A program made the position numbers and the translations under genes. Below the pieces are notes generated by a model. It saw only the letters and a list, made by a program, of their open reading frames with translations, did not search any database and was not told where the DNA came from. Source: a bacterium (GTDB lineage: Bacteria > Campylobacterota > Campylobacteria > Campylobacterales > Sulfurimonadaceae). From it: 64,000 nt of DNA. Below, piece after piece: positions 52,399-61,738 of this stretch. Location of the stretch: assembly GCA_018822665.1 (NCBI GenBank), contig JAHJJX010000031.1:31549-95548 (forward strand), written 5' to 3'. Positions within the stretch are counted from its first letter, which is position 1. Every line of letters begins with the position of its first letter.

Positions 52399-53586
52399 AT
52401 GGATATACTCAAACTTATAGGACGGGAAAAAGAACTTTTCATGGAGGATATTTCGGCATGTGCAACTCAGCTCTGCGAGACGGTTGCCTCCTCCTCTTTT
52501 TTGGTAATCGGAGGAGCCGGAAGTATCGGTCAGGCCGTTGTAAAAGAGATATTTAAACGCAAACCCAAAAGACTTCATGTCGTGGATATCAGCGAAAACA
52601 ACATGGTTGAGCTTGTCCGTGACATACGGAGCAGTCTTGGTTATATAGAGGGGGAATTTGCCACCTTTGCCCTTGATGTCGGCTCCATAGAATATGACGC
52701 TTTTATACAAAATGACGGCAGGTATGATTATGTTTTAAACCTCTCCGCCCTTAAACATGTGCGAAGCGAAAAGGACCCTTACACCCTGATGAGGATGCTT
52801 GATGTCAATATCTTCAATACGGACAAGACCATAGCCCAGGCAATTCAAAAACGCAGCAAAAAATATTTCTGCGTCAGTACGGACAAGGCGGCAAATCCCG
52901 TAAACATGATGGGAGCGAGCAAACGTATCATGGAGATGTTTTTAATGCGCCGCAGCAAATACATCAAAATATCTACCGCAAGATTCGCCAATGTCGCATT
53001 TAGCGACGGTTCCCTTTTGCACGGATTTAACCAGAGAATCCAAAAAAGACAGCCCATCGTTGCACCAAACGATATAAAACGCTACTTTGTGACACCCCAA
53101 GAAAGCGGTGAGCTTTGTCTTATGAGCTGTATCTTCGGGGAGAACCGCGATATCTTTTTCCCAAAACTCGATGATACTTTGCACCTTGTCTCTTTTGCGG
53201 ATATCGCGCTTAAGTATCTCAAAGAGTTAGGATACGAACCCTATCTTTGCGCGAATGAGGATGAGGCAAGAGAGCTTTGCGCAACTTTGATTGATGAAGG
53301 GAAATGGCCTTGTCTTTTTGGAGCAAGCGACACAAGCGGAGAAAAAGATTTTGAAGAGTTTTACACCGACAATGAGATTTTGGACATGCAGAGATTTAAA
53401 TCTATCGGTCTTATAAAAAATGAGCCTCTTTATAATGAAAATTTATTGAACTCTTTTACGAACAATATCCGAAGCATGAAGCGAAATCTTTTTTGGAGTA
53501 AAGAAGATATCCTCAAAGAGTTTTTCAAACTTCTCCCGGAGTTTGGGCATGTGGAAACGGGTAAATATCTTGATGCAAAGATGTAA
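52399..53586 (+). CDS. legB: Nucleotide-sugar 4,6-dehydratase LegB
   Basis: A 395-aa dehydratase of the CapD/FlaA1 family, soluble form. VIGGAGSIGQAVVKEIF is the Rossmann motif (about 36-52) and [17 protein letters not shown] the active site, with Met at the Tyr position as in many CapD relatives. It is longer than PseB because of a C-terminal extension (about 300-395). First dedicated step of legionaminic acid synthesis, acting on GDP-GlcNAc made with PtmE help in Campylobacter. It is placed right before legC. Two copies of the CACATGCC repeat are inside, one overlapping its last codons. Confidence 0.86.
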   Translation: MDILKLIGREKELFMEDISACATQLCETVASSSFLVIGGAGSIGQAVVKEIFKRKPKRLHVVDISENNMVELVRDIRSSLGYIEGEFATFALDVGSIEYDAFIQNDGRYDYVLNLSALKHVRSEKDPYTLMRMLDVNIFNTDKTIAQAIQKRSKKYFCVSTDKAANPVNMMGASKRIMEMFLMRRSKYIKISTARFANVAFSDGSLLHGFNQRIQKRQPIVAPNDIKRYFVTPQESGELCLMSCIFGENRDIFFPKLDDTLHLVSFADIALKYLKELGYEPYLCANEDEARELCATLIDEGKWPCLFGASDTSGEKDFEEFYTDNEILDMQRFKSIGLIKNEPLYNENLLNSFTNNIRSMKRNLFWSKEDILKEFFKLLPEFGHVETGKYLDAKM

Positions 53587-53587
53587 G

Positions 53588-54730
53588 ATGCAGAATATTA
53601 TTGATTTTATACAAGCGCTTTATGGCAAAAAAGAGTTTATTGCTCTACATGAACCCCGTTTTATCGGCAATGAAAAAAAATATCTTAATGAATGTATCGA
53701 CTCCACTTTTGTCTCAAGCGTAGGCAAGTTTGTCGATACGTTTGAGAGAGATTTTGCGAAATTTGTCGGTTGTCGCTACGCTATTGCCACGGTCAACGGA
53801 ACGTCTGCACTTCACATAGCCCTGCTTTTATCCGGAGTAAAAAGCGGCGATGAAGTTCTCACGCAGGCTCTGAGTTTTGTGGCAACCGCCAACGCCATAA
53901 GCTACACCGGTGCAAAACCTCTGTTTTTGGATGTTGATTTGGACACTTTGGGATTAAGTCCACATGCCATAAAGAAATTTTTTGAGACAAACTGTGAGAT
54001 ACTCCATGGCGAATGTATCAATAAAACAACTAAAAAAGTGATTCGGGCATGTGTGCCTATGCACACTTTTGGGCATCCGTGCAAAATCGATGAGATAAAA
54101 ACAATCTGCGAACTCTGGCATGTGGAAGTGCTCGAAGATGCTGCGGAGAGTTTGGGAAGTTTTTACAAAGAGAAACACACAGGCACTTTTGGGCGCTTGG
54201 GTGCTTTTAGTTTTAACGGCAACAAAATCATCACCTCCGGCGGCGGCGGAGTCATTGTTACGGACGATGAAGCGCTTGCAAAAAGAGCCAAACATCTCAC
54301 CACCACGGCAAAAATTCCACATGCCTACGAATATGTACATGATGAACTTGGCTATAACTACCGCATGCCAAACCTCAATGCCGCCCTTCTTGTTGCACAA
54401 CTCGAACAGCTCCGCGGATTTTTGGAAGATAAAAGAGCCCTTGCAAGCGAATATGAGAATTTTTTTAGCGGATTGGACGATATAAGCTTTATAAAAGAAC
54501 CAAAGGGTGCAAAATCAAACTACTGGCTTCATGCAATTATGTTTAAAAATAAAGCTCAAAGAGATGCTTTTTTAGAGTTCTCCAATGCAAAGGGTGTCAT
54601 GACGCGTCCGATATGGAAACTTTTAAATTCGCTGGAGATGTATAAAAATACTCAAAGCGATGCGCTTAAAAACTCAAAATATTTAAGTGCGCGTCTTGTC
54701 AACATACCAAGCAGTGTGAGAATCTCATGA
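53588..54730 (+). CDS. legC: PLP aminotransferase LegC
   Basis: A 380-aa DegT/DnrJ/EryC1 aminotransferase forming the 4-amino sugar of the legionaminic acid path. From the ATG just after the legB stop (track start lies 45 bp earlier within legB): MQNIIDFIQALYGKKEFIAL..., VNGTSALHIAL, EDAAESLGS and PLP Lys213 in SFNGNKIITSGGGG. The Asn before Lys (NGNK) differs from the HxxK of PseC and is typical of LegC/PtmF-type aminotransferases. Four copies of the CACATGCC repeat are packed between 53959 and 54325. Confidence 0.88.
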   Translation: MQNIIDFIQALYGKKEFIALHEPRFIGNEKKYLNECIDSTFVSSVGKFVDTFERDFAKFVGCRYAIATVNGTSALHIALLLSGVKSGDEVLTQALSFVATANAISYTGAKPLFLDVDLDTLGLSPHAIKKFFETNCEILHGECINKTTKKVIRACVPMHTFGHPCKIDEIKTICELWHVEVLEDAAESLGSFYKEKHTGTFGRLGAFSFNGNKIITSGGGGVIVTDDEALAKRAKHLTTTAKIPHAYEYVHDELGYNYRMPNLNAALLVAQLEQLRGFLEDKRALASEYENFFSGLDDISFIKEPKGAKSNYWLHAIMFKNKAQRDAFLEFSNAKGVMTRPIWKLLNSLEMYKNTQSDALKNSKYLSARLVNIPSSVRIS

Positions 54731-55299
54731 AAGAAATTATTCTCGTAGGCGGCGGCGGTCATTGCAAGTCTGTAATAGACGTAATAGAACAAGAAGGCAA
54801 ATACAAAATCGCCGGAATTGTTGATAAAAAAGAGTTTCTTGCGCGGGATGTTTTGGGCTATAAAATTATCGGCTGTGATGAAGATTTGCCCGATTTAAGA
54901 AAAAAGTTTCCACATGCCCTCATTACTCTAGGACATATAAAATCCAACGAAACAAGGGTAAAGCTCTTTCATCTTTTAAAAAGTTTGAAGTTCCACATGC
55001 CAAGCATTATTTCCCCGCTTGCTTATGTCTCCCGACATGCTTTTGTGGATGAGGCAACGGTGGTGATGCATCATGCCCTTATCAATCCACATGCCAGAGT
55101 TGGCAAAAACTGTATTATTAATTCAAAGGCACTCATCGAGCATGATGCCGTCGTAGAAGACAATTGCCATATTTCCACCTCTGCGGTTATCAACGGAGGG
55201 GCACGTGTACAAGAGAACACTTTTTTTGGAAGCAAGGCTCTTCTTAGGGAGTATGCCGACGCAAGCGGATTTATCAAAGCAGGGAGCGTGGTCAAATGA
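54727..55299 (+). CDS. legH: Sugar N-acetyltransferase LegH (NeuD family)
   Basis: A 190-aa left-handed beta-helix acetyltransferase. N-terminal PglD-like Rossmann-type part (ILVGGGGHCKSVIDVI), then hexapeptide repeats (VVMHHALINPHARVGKNCIINSKALIEHDAVVEDNCHI) with the catalytic His. It acetylates the 4-amino group of the precursor using acetyl-CoA. ATGA overlaps join it to legC and legI. Three copies of the CACATGCC repeat lie within 190 bp, and two read as PHA in the protein (FPHALI, NPHARV). Confidence 0.88.
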   Translation: MKEIILVGGGGHCKSVIDVIEQEGKYKIAGIVDKKEFLARDVLGYKIIGCDEDLPDLRKKFPHALITLGHIKSNETRVKLFHLLKSLKFHMPSIISPLAYVSRHAFVDEATVVMHHALINPHARVGKNCIINSKALIEHDAVVEDNCHISTSAVINGGARVQENTFFGSKALLREYADASGFIKAGSVVK

Positions 55300-56294
55300 A
55301 TAAAGTATTTATTATCGCCGAGGCGGGAGTAAATCATAACGGCTCCGTTGAACTTGCAAAAAAACTCATTGACGCGGCCTGTGAATCCGGAGCGGATGCC
55401 GTAAAATTCCAAACCTTCAAGGCCCAAAAGCTTGTGAGCAAACATGCGCAAAAAGCGGAGTATCAAAAACGCTTCACCGATAAAGAAGAGTCGCAGTTTG
55501 AGATGCTTCAAAAACTCGAACTGGATGTGCAGACGCATAAAGAGCTGATTTTATACTCCAAAAGTAAAAACATCATGTTTTTATCTACCCCTTTTGACCG
55601 TGAGAGCATAGACCTTCTACATGACTTAGGGCTTGAAATATTTAAAATTCCAAGCGGTGAAATTACGAACCTGCCCTATTTGAGGCATTTAGGAAAACTA
55701 AACACAAAAATAATACTCTCCACGGGCATGTCGGATATGGGCGAAATAGAAGACGCTTTAGATATTTTACTACAAGCGGGAACAAAAAAAGAAAATATCA
55801 CCGTGCTTCACGCAAATACTATGTATCCGACTCCCATGGAAGATGTCAATCTCAAGGCTATGGTGACTATCGGAAATACTTTTGATATTGCTTTTGGATA
55901 CAGTGACCATACTTTGGGAATCGAAGTGGATATCGCCGCTGTTGCGATGGGGGCATGCTGTATCGAAAAACACTTTACCCTCGATAAAAACATGGACGGA
56001 CCCGACCATAAAGCCTCCCTTGAGCCGAACGAATTAAGTGCGATGGTCAAAGCTATCCGCAACATAGAACTGGCTCTAGGCAAGGGGATAAAAAAACCAA
56101 GCAAAAGTGAAATGCCAAATATGCACGTTGCTAGAAAATCCATTGTCGCTGCGCGCAAAATTAAAAAGGGTGAAACCTTCAGTGAAGAAAATCTGACCAT
56201 TAAAAGACCGGGTGGGGGAATGAGCCCTATGCGATGGGATGAAATCTTGCATACCCTCGCGCACAAAGATTATGATGAAGATGAACCCTTATGA
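55296..56294 (+). CDS. legI: Legionaminic acid synthase LegI (NeuB family)
   Basis: A 332-aa NeuB-family synthase condensing 2,4-diacetamido-trideoxymannose with PEP. IIAEAGVNHNGSVELAKKLID, DAVKFQTFKAQKLVSKHAQKA, IPSGEITNLPYLRHLG, GYSDHTLGIEVDIAAVA and EKHFTLDKNMDGPDH are conserved. The AEAGVNHNG opening and the NLPYL segment belong to the LegI/NeuB branch, distinct from the PseI copy at 30.5 kb. A SAF domain closes the protein. It overlaps legH and legG by 4 bp each. Confidence 0.92.
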   Translation: MNKVFIIAEAGVNHNGSVELAKKLIDAACESGADAVKFQTFKAQKLVSKHAQKAEYQKRFTDKEESQFEMLQKLELDVQTHKELILYSKSKNIMFLSTPFDRESIDLLHDLGLEIFKIPSGEITNLPYLRHLGKLNTKIILSTGMSDMGEIEDALDILLQAGTKKENITVLHANTMYPTPMEDVNLKAMVTIGNTFDIAFGYSDHTLGIEVDIAAVAMGACCIEKHFTLDKNMDGPDHKASLEPNELSAMVKAIRNIELALGKGIKKPSKSEMPNMHVARKSIVAARKIKKGETFSEENLTIKRPGGGMSPMRWDEILHTLAHKDYDEDEPL

Positions 56295-57457
56295 ATAAGA
56301 AAAAAATATGTGCAATAACCGGCTCGCGCGCAGAATACGGCCTTCTTTTTTGGCTCCTCAAAGAGATAGAAGCAGATTCTGATTTGGAACTTCAGATTAT
56401 CGTCACGGGAATGCATCTGAGTCCGGAATTTGGCTTAACCTACAAAGAGATAGAAAAAGAGTTTAAGATAAACAAAAAAGTGGAGATGCTTTTATCTAGC
56501 GATACTCCCCTTGGCATTTCAAAATCGATGGGACTCGCCCAAATCGGATTTGCTGAGGCGTATGAAGATTTAAAACCCGATATCGTACTGGTTTTGGGGG
56601 ATAGATACGAGATATTTTCTGCCGTAAGCACAGCCATGATAGCCGGAATTCCCATAGCACATCTTCACGGCGGAGAGTTGACGGAGGGTGCCTTTGATGA
56701 CGCTATGCGACACGGCATAACAAAAATGAGCCATCTTCATTTTACAGCCGCCGATGTGTATAAAAACAGAGTCATACAGCTAGGGGAACAGCCAAAAAGA
56801 GTTTTTAATTTCGGCGGCATGGGGATAGAAAATATAAAAAGATTGAAACTGTTAAGCAAAGAGGAGTTTGAAAAATCCATTGATTTTAAGCTTGGCAATA
56901 AAAATATTTTAGTTACTTTTCATCCTGTCACCTTGGAAAATGCGACTGCTTCGCAACAGTTTCAAGAACTGCTTGATGCACTCGATGAACTTCAAGAAAC
57001 ACATATTATCTTTACAAAAGCCAACAGCGACACGCAGGGAAGAGTTATTAACAAAATGATTGATTTGTATGTCTCCAGAAATCTTCATACATCCATCAGC
57101 TTTATCTCCATGGGGCAGTTACGCTATCTCAGCGCTTTGCAATATATCGACACTCTTCTCGGCAACAGTTCTAGCGGCTTGCTTGAAGCACCAAGCTTTA
57201 AAATAGCCACCATCAACATCGGCGACAGACAAAAAGGGAGAATCAAAGCGAGCAGCGTTATTGATTGCGAGCCAAACCTTGCCTCCATACAAAACGCCAT
57301 ACAAAAAAGCTACTCCAAAGAATTTCAAAAAACTTTACGCAACACAAGCAACCCTTACGGAGAGGCTATGGCAAGTAAAAAAATCAAAGAAATTATAAAA
57401 AATACTGATTTAAACGATATATTGAAAAAGCAATTTTATGATATCCAAGGGAACTAG
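56291..57457 (+). CDS. legG: UDP/GDP-sugar hydrolase-epimerase LegG (NeuC family)
   Basis: A 388-aa NeuC-family enzyme that removes the nucleotide and epimerises C2 to give the free sugar for LegI. ITGSRAEYGLLFWLLK is the NeuC opening. LVLGDRYEIFSAVSTAMIAGIPIAHLHGGELTEGAFDDAMRHGITKMSHLHF holds catalytic Asp/Glu/His residues. LGNSSSGLLEAPSF binds the nucleotide. The length matches (380-390 aa). It follows the LegI gene with ATGA and precedes the HisF-like gene directly. Confidence 0.93.
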   Translation: MNKKKICAITGSRAEYGLLFWLLKEIEADSDLELQIIVTGMHLSPEFGLTYKEIEKEFKINKKVEMLLSSDTPLGISKSMGLAQIGFAEAYEDLKPDIVLVLGDRYEIFSAVSTAMIAGIPIAHLHGGELTEGAFDDAMRHGITKMSHLHFTAADVYKNRVIQLGEQPKRVFNFGGMGIENIKRLKLLSKEEFEKSIDFKLGNKNILVTFHPVTLENATASQQFQELLDALDELQETHIIFTKANSDTQGRVINKMIDLYVSRNLHTSISFISMGQLRYLSALQYIDTLLGNSSSGLLEAPSFKIATINIGDRQKGRIKASSVIDCEPNLASIQNAIQKSYSKEFQKTLRNTSNPYGEAMASKKIKEIIKNTDLNDILKKQFYDIQGN

Positions 57458-58222
57458 ATGAATGTAAGAATAATTGTAAAGTTGGATGTAAAACCGCCTT
57501 ATGTCGTTAAACCCCTGCACTTTGAAGGGCTGAAGGTGATAGCAACACCTGCGGAGCTTTGTAAAAAGTATTATATGCAGGGTGCGGATGAAGTTTACTA
57601 CATCGACATAGTCGCTTCACTTTATCAGCGGGAGATTTTGCTTTCTCACATAGAGGAGAGCGCGAAAGAACTCTTCATCCCTTTTTGTGTCGGCGGAGGA
57701 GTAAGAAGCATAGAAGATTTTTCACAGCTTTTTCACAGGGGAGCCGACAAGGTTGCTTTAAATACCTATGCCTTACAGGAAAATCCCCAAATCATCAACG
57801 AAGCTGCCCAAATTTTTGGTAATCAGGCGGTTGTCGTCAATATTGAAGCCAAAAAATGGGATAACAGATGGGAATGTTATAGCGACTGCGGAAGAATTCA
57901 AAGCGGCAAAGATGTCATAGAGTGGGCTAAAGAGGTGGAACAAAGAGGTGCGGGAGAAATACTCCTTCAGTCTGTGGATTGCGATGGAGTGGGGAGAGGT
58001 TTTGACTTGGAGCTTGCAAAAAAAGTGGTGCAGAGTGTTCATATTCCCGTCGTTGTAACAAGCGGAGCCGGAGAACTTAAAGATATTTTAGAGCTTATAC
58101 ACTATGCAAAACCAAGCGGTGTCGCCATTGCAAGTCTGCTTCATTACGACAAGCTCACGATAAGCGATATAAAAAATTATTTACAGCAAAACGGCATCAA
58201 GGTATCAGCATGCGTCATATAA
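57458..58222 (+). CDS. hisF: HisF-type cyclase subunit of a sugar amidotransferase system
   Basis: A 254-aa (beta/alpha)8 barrel of the HisF family. The first catalytic Asp is kept (KLDVK, Asp10), but the second, Asp130 in histidine biosynthesis, is Glu130 here (VVNIEAKKW). The phosphate/loop segment VYTHGGR is changed to CYSDCGR. The residue change and the position before HisH-like and WbpG-like genes suggest it channels ammonia from HisH to the PP-loop amidotransferase rather than making imidazole glycerol phosphate. Known parallel: hisH2-hisF2-wbpG in Pseudomonas O-antigen. It is immediately after legG. Confidence 0.9.
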   Translation: MNVRIIVKLDVKPPYVVKPLHFEGLKVIATPAELCKKYYMQGADEVYYIDIVASLYQREILLSHIEESAKELFIPFCVGGGVRSIEDFSQLFHRGADKVALNTYALQENPQIINEAAQIFGNQAVVVNIEAKKWDNRWECYSDCGRIQSGKDVIEWAKEVEQRGAGEILLQSVDCDGVGRGFDLELAKKVVQSVHIPVVVTSGAGELKDILELIHYAKPSGVAIASLLHYDKLTISDIKNYLQQNGIKVSACVI

Positions 58223-58818
58223 TAGGAATTATCAACTATGGAATGGCCGGAAATATTCACAGCATAATCAAAGCTGTTGAAAAAGCCGGGGGAACGCTTA
58301 AAGTCGTCAACTTCAAAGAAGAGCTTAAAAATGTGGATAAAATAATTATTCCGGGAGTCGGAAGCTTCAAAGATGCTATCAGCGAACTCAAAAGCAGTGA
58401 TTTGTTTGATACCTTAAAAGAGCAGATAAAAATAAAACCGACTTTAGGAATCTGCCTTGGGATGCAGATACTCTCCTCTGTCGGTTTTGAATATGGAAAA
58501 ACCGAGGGCTTATGCGGCATCAACGCAGAGGTTAGACCTATGCTCATCGATGCAAAAATACCCCACATGGGGTTCAACACAGTCGATGTCATCAAACCGA
58601 GCATACTCTTCAGCGGTATAGAAAATAAAGAATTTTATTTTATGCACTCCTATGAAGTTGTAAATTTTCATGATGTTTTATCAACCACCGCATACGCATC
58701 CCATCAATTTGTCTCCTCCATACAAAAAGGCAATCTCTTTGGGGTGCAGTTTCATCCTGAAAAAAGTCGCGAAGCAGGGATACGGCTATTTAAAAATTTT
58801 ATCGAATTCGAGGGCTGA
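58210..58818 (+). CDS. hisH: HisH-type glutamine amidotransferase of the sugar amidination system
   Basis: A 202-aa class I glutaminase: INYGMAGNIHSI at the start, nucleophile Cys82 in GICLGMQ, and the His-Glu pair in GVQFHPEKS near 184. It supplies ammonia to the HisF-like partner whose gene it overlaps by 13 bp. Together with the following PP-loop gene it forms the three-part unit that turns an N-acetyl into an N-acetimidoyl group on a sugar. The full catalytic triad suggests an active glutaminase. Confidence 0.92.
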   Translation: MRHIIGIINYGMAGNIHSIIKAVEKAGGTLKVVNFKEELKNVDKIIIPGVGSFKDAISELKSSDLFDTLKEQIKIKPTLGICLGMQILSSVGFEYGKTEGLCGINAEVRPMLIDAKIPHMGFNTVDVIKPSILFSGIENKEFYFMHSYEVVNFHDVLSTTAYASHQFVSSIQKGNLFGVQFHPEKSREAGIRLFKNFIEFEG

Positions 58819-58821
58819 CTT

Positions 58822-59997
58822 ATGATTGAAAATAAAAACACACAGACAAGATATAATCTCCCCTTGGAAGTAAAATATTGCACAAAGTGTACTCTATCCA
58901 ACCAGCGTCCCCGCATCACCTTTGATGCGCACGGGGTTTGTGCGGCTTGCCAATATGCCGAGTTTAAAAAAACAAAAATTGATTGGGCATTGAGAGAGAA
59001 AGAATTAAAAGAGCTGTGCAATAAATACAGAAAAAACGACGGCTCCTATGATGTCATTGTTCCTTCAAGCGGCGGCAAAGACAGCGCTTTTGTTGCTTAC
59101 CAATTAAAATACAAATACGGGATGAATCCTCTCACAGTCACATGGTCTCCGCATCTGTGGACAAAAGACGGTTTCGATAATTTTCAGGGCCATATTCACA
59201 CCGGAGGCTTTGATAATATTTTAGGCACTCCAAACGGGCGCATTCACAGAAAATTGACAAAAATCTCTTTTGAAGTTTTGGGAGACCCTTTTCAGCCCTT
59301 TATTTACGGACAGACAAACTACCCGATGCAGATGGCACTCAAACACAATGTATCGCTTATTATGTACGGAGAAAACGGTGAAGTTGAGTATGGAGGCAAT
59401 ATGAAAAATGCCTTTAAGCCAAACCGTGATTATAAAACAGACCACAAGGAGCATTATTTTTCCGGACTCGCTCCCGAAGATTTGCTTGAATACGGAATTC
59501 ATTCCAATGACATTCTCCCTTATATGGCTCCGGAAAATGAAAAACTTGAAAAACTTGGACTCAATATCCACTTTTTTGGTTATTATAAAAAATGGATACC
59601 TCAAGAGCTGTATTACCATGCAGTGGAACATACGGGGTTTAAACCAAGATTTGCGAGAAATGAAGGTACCTACTCGAAGTATGCTTCTTTTGATGATCAA
59701 ATTGACGGGTTTCATTACTATTTGGCATATATAAAATTCGGTTTGGGAAGAACAACATCCGATACTGCCCATGAAATTAGAGACGGGCATATCACACGTG
59801 AAGAGGGAATCCGTTTGGTAAAAAGGTTTGATGGAGAATTTCCTGCTCTGCATTTCAAAACTTTTTTACACTACTGCGATATCGGCGAGGAGCACTACTA
59901 CGACATCATCGACAGCTGGAGGTCGCCTCATTTATGGGAAAAAAATCACGGTAAATGGGAACTGAAACATCCTATATTTAAAGAAAATACCCAATGA
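58822..59997 (+). CDS. N-acetyl sugar amidotransferase (WbpG/PseA/PtmG family)
   Basis: A 391-aa PP-loop ATPase. PSSGGKDSAFVAYQLKYKYG (SGGKDS, 83-88) activates the acetamido oxygen with ATP, and ammonia from HisH/HisF completes the acetamidino group. The N-terminal CTKC...CAAC (C20, C23, C40, C43) is a zinc-like knuckle usual in the family. In Campylobacter PseA modifies Pse and PtmG modifies Leg. The location inside the leg operon suggests legionaminic acid as the target, although Pse cannot be excluded. It starts 3 bp after hisH and overlaps ptmE by 4 bp. Confidence 0.9.
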   Translation: MIENKNTQTRYNLPLEVKYCTKCTLSNQRPRITFDAHGVCAACQYAEFKKTKIDWALREKELKELCNKYRKNDGSYDVIVPSSGGKDSAFVAYQLKYKYGMNPLTVTWSPHLWTKDGFDNFQGHIHTGGFDNILGTPNGRIHRKLTKISFEVLGDPFQPFIYGQTNYPMQMALKHNVSLIMYGENGEVEYGGNMKNAFKPNRDYKTDHKEHYFSGLAPEDLLEYGIHSNDILPYMAPENEKLEKLGLNIHFFGYYKKWIPQELYYHAVEHTGFKPRFARNEGTYSKYASFDDQIDGFHYYLAYIKFGLGRTTSDTAHEIRDGHITREEGIRLVKRFDGEFPALHFKTFLHYCDIGEEHYYDIIDSWRSPHLWEKNHGKWELKHPIFKENTQ

Positions 59998-61049
59998 ATA
60001 ATGTACAAAATATTTTATTAAAGTCTACATCCACCATCAAAGAAGCATTAAAAATCATTGATGACGGTGCGATGAAAATAGCCCTCGTGATTGATGATGA
60101 GGGAAAGCTCATCGGAACCATCAGCGACGGAGATATCCGAAGGGGTCTTCTTAAAGATTTAACACTTCAAGATACGATTGAAACCATAATCTTCAAAGAA
60201 CCGACCGTTTGCAGTATGGAAGCTTCCAAAGAAACGATTCTTTCTCTTGCTCTTGGGAAAAAACTTTACCAGATTCCAATTGTCGACCATGAGGGCAGAC
60301 CTATCGGTATTGAAGAAGTGGATGCACTTTTAAAGCCTACCGACAAAAGCAACAAGGTTGTTTTAATGGTTGGAGGTTTAGGCACACGGCTTCGCCCCCT
60401 CACGCATAAACTTCCAAAACCTATGCTCAAAGTGGGTGACAAGCCGATTCTTGAAACAATTATCCTTAACTTCAAAAAATACGGTTTTCACAACATCATA
60501 CTCAGCGTGAGCTACAAATCAGAAATGATAGAGGAGTATTTTGGAGACGGCTCCAAATTTGGAGTAAACATCGAATATATCCATGAAAATAAAAGAATGG
60601 GAACGGCAGGGTCACTCTCTTTAATGAAACAAAAATTAAGCGAGCCGTTTTTTGTCATGAATGGCGATTTGCTTACCAATATTAACTTTAAACACATGAT
60701 GGATTATCATACGATTTATAATTCACATGCAACAATGGGTATCAGAGAATATGATTTTGAAGTTCCTTACGGGGTTGTCAATATTGAAAACAACGCTATC
60801 ACTTCCATAGAAGAAAAGCCGATTTATAACTTTTTTGTGAGTGCAGGCGTTTATGTTTTAAACCCTATTGCATTAGAATCCATCCCTTATGATGAGTTTT
60901 ACGACATGCCTTCGCTCTTTGACAAACTCATTAAAAGCGGTTTTCAAACGCTCTCTTTCCCCATCAAAGAGTATTGGCTGGATATCGGAAGAATGGAAGA
61001 ATTTGAAAAAGCAAATAACGAATATTCCGAATATTCCAAGGTATTTTAA
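59994..61049 (+). CDS. ptmE: CBS-domain nucleotidyltransferase PtmE
   Basis: A 351-aa protein with two CBS domains (about 1-115, VIDDEGKLIGTISDGDIRRGL and VDHEGRPIGIEEVDAL) followed by a sugar-1-P nucleotidyltransferase (VVLMVGGLGTRLRPLTHKLPKPMLKVGDKPIL from about 120, FFVMNGDLLTNINF near 222). In Campylobacter PtmE makes GDP-GlcNAc from GlcN-1-P-derived sugar for legionaminic acid synthesis. The CBS pair may sense adenosine nucleotides. It overlaps the amidotransferase gene (ATGA) and shares TAATG with legF. Confidence 0.9.
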   Translation: MNNVQNILLKSTSTIKEALKIIDDGAMKIALVIDDEGKLIGTISDGDIRRGLLKDLTLQDTIETIIFKEPTVCSMEASKETILSLALGKKLYQIPIVDHEGRPIGIEEVDALLKPTDKSNKVVLMVGGLGTRLRPLTHKLPKPMLKVGDKPILETIILNFKKYGFHNIILSVSYKSEMIEEYFGDGSKFGVNIEYIHENKRMGTAGSLSLMKQKLSEPFFVMNGDLLTNINFKHMMDYHTIYNSHATMGIREYDFEVPYGVVNIENNAITSIEEKPIYNFFVSAGVYVLNPIALESIPYDEFYDMPSLFDKLIKSGFQTLSFPIKEYWLDIGRMEEFEKANNEYSEYSKVF

Positions 61050-61735
61050 TGTTTAAAGAGAAAACTTTTTTAGCCATCATCCCCGCACGCGGAGGGAGTA
61101 AACGACTTCCAAGAAAAAATATTTTGGATTTAGCCGGAAAACCTCTCCTTGCCTGGAGCATTGAAGCCGGATTAAAAAGCAAATATATAGACAAAGTGCT
61201 TGTAACAAGCGATGATGAAGAGATTCTTCTTATTGCGCAACAATTCGGAGCAGAGATTATTCAAAGACCAAAACATCTCGCCGCCGATACTTCAACCACC
61301 TTTGATTCCATAAAACATACGATTGACAATATGCCCCGCTATGACTATATCGTCTTGCTTCAGCCCACCTCCCCCCTTAGAAATGAAAAACATATAGACG
61401 AGGCTATCGAGCTGCTCTTTAGCAAACAAGCAGATGCAATCATCTCGGTTTGCGAGATGGAGCATACACCGCTTTGGGCCAATACTTTGCCGCAAAACGA
61501 CAGCATGCATAATTTTTTAAGAGATGAGATTAAAAACAAGCGAAGTCAGGATTTTGAACAATATTACAGACTCAACGGAGCCATTGATGTTTGTCAAACC
61601 GATAAGCTTCTGGAAGAAAAAAGTTTTATGCTTCAAAATAATATTTTTGCGTATAAAATGGATAAAAAATATTCTATCGATATTGATGAAGAGATTGATT
61701 TTAAAATAACACAGATTCTTTTTGCGAACCTTTAA
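61049..61735 (+). CDS. legF: CMP-legionaminic acid synthetase LegF (PtmB)
   Basis: A 228-aa CMP-sugar synthetase. AIIPARGGSKRLPRKNILDLAGKPLLAWSIEAGL is the NeuA/LegF signature, SDDEEILLIAQQFGA and LLQPTSPLRNEKHIDEAIEL follow, and YRLNGAIDVCQ near 175 is of the LegF/NeuA type (PseF has QDAGQFYW). It activates legionaminic acid with CTP as donor for Maf. Last biosynthetic gene of the leg operon, 45 bp before the second maf. Confidence 0.93.
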   Translation: MFKEKTFLAIIPARGGSKRLPRKNILDLAGKPLLAWSIEAGLKSKYIDKVLVTSDDEEILLIAQQFGAEIIQRPKHLAADTSTTFDSIKHTIDNMPRYDYIVLLQPTSPLRNEKHIDEAIELLFSKQADAIISVCEMEHTPLWANTLPQNDSMHNFLRDEIKNKRSQDFEQYYRLNGAIDVCQTDKLLEEKSFMLQNNIFAYKMDKKYSIDIDEEIDFKITQILFANL

Positions 61736-61738
61736 AAA

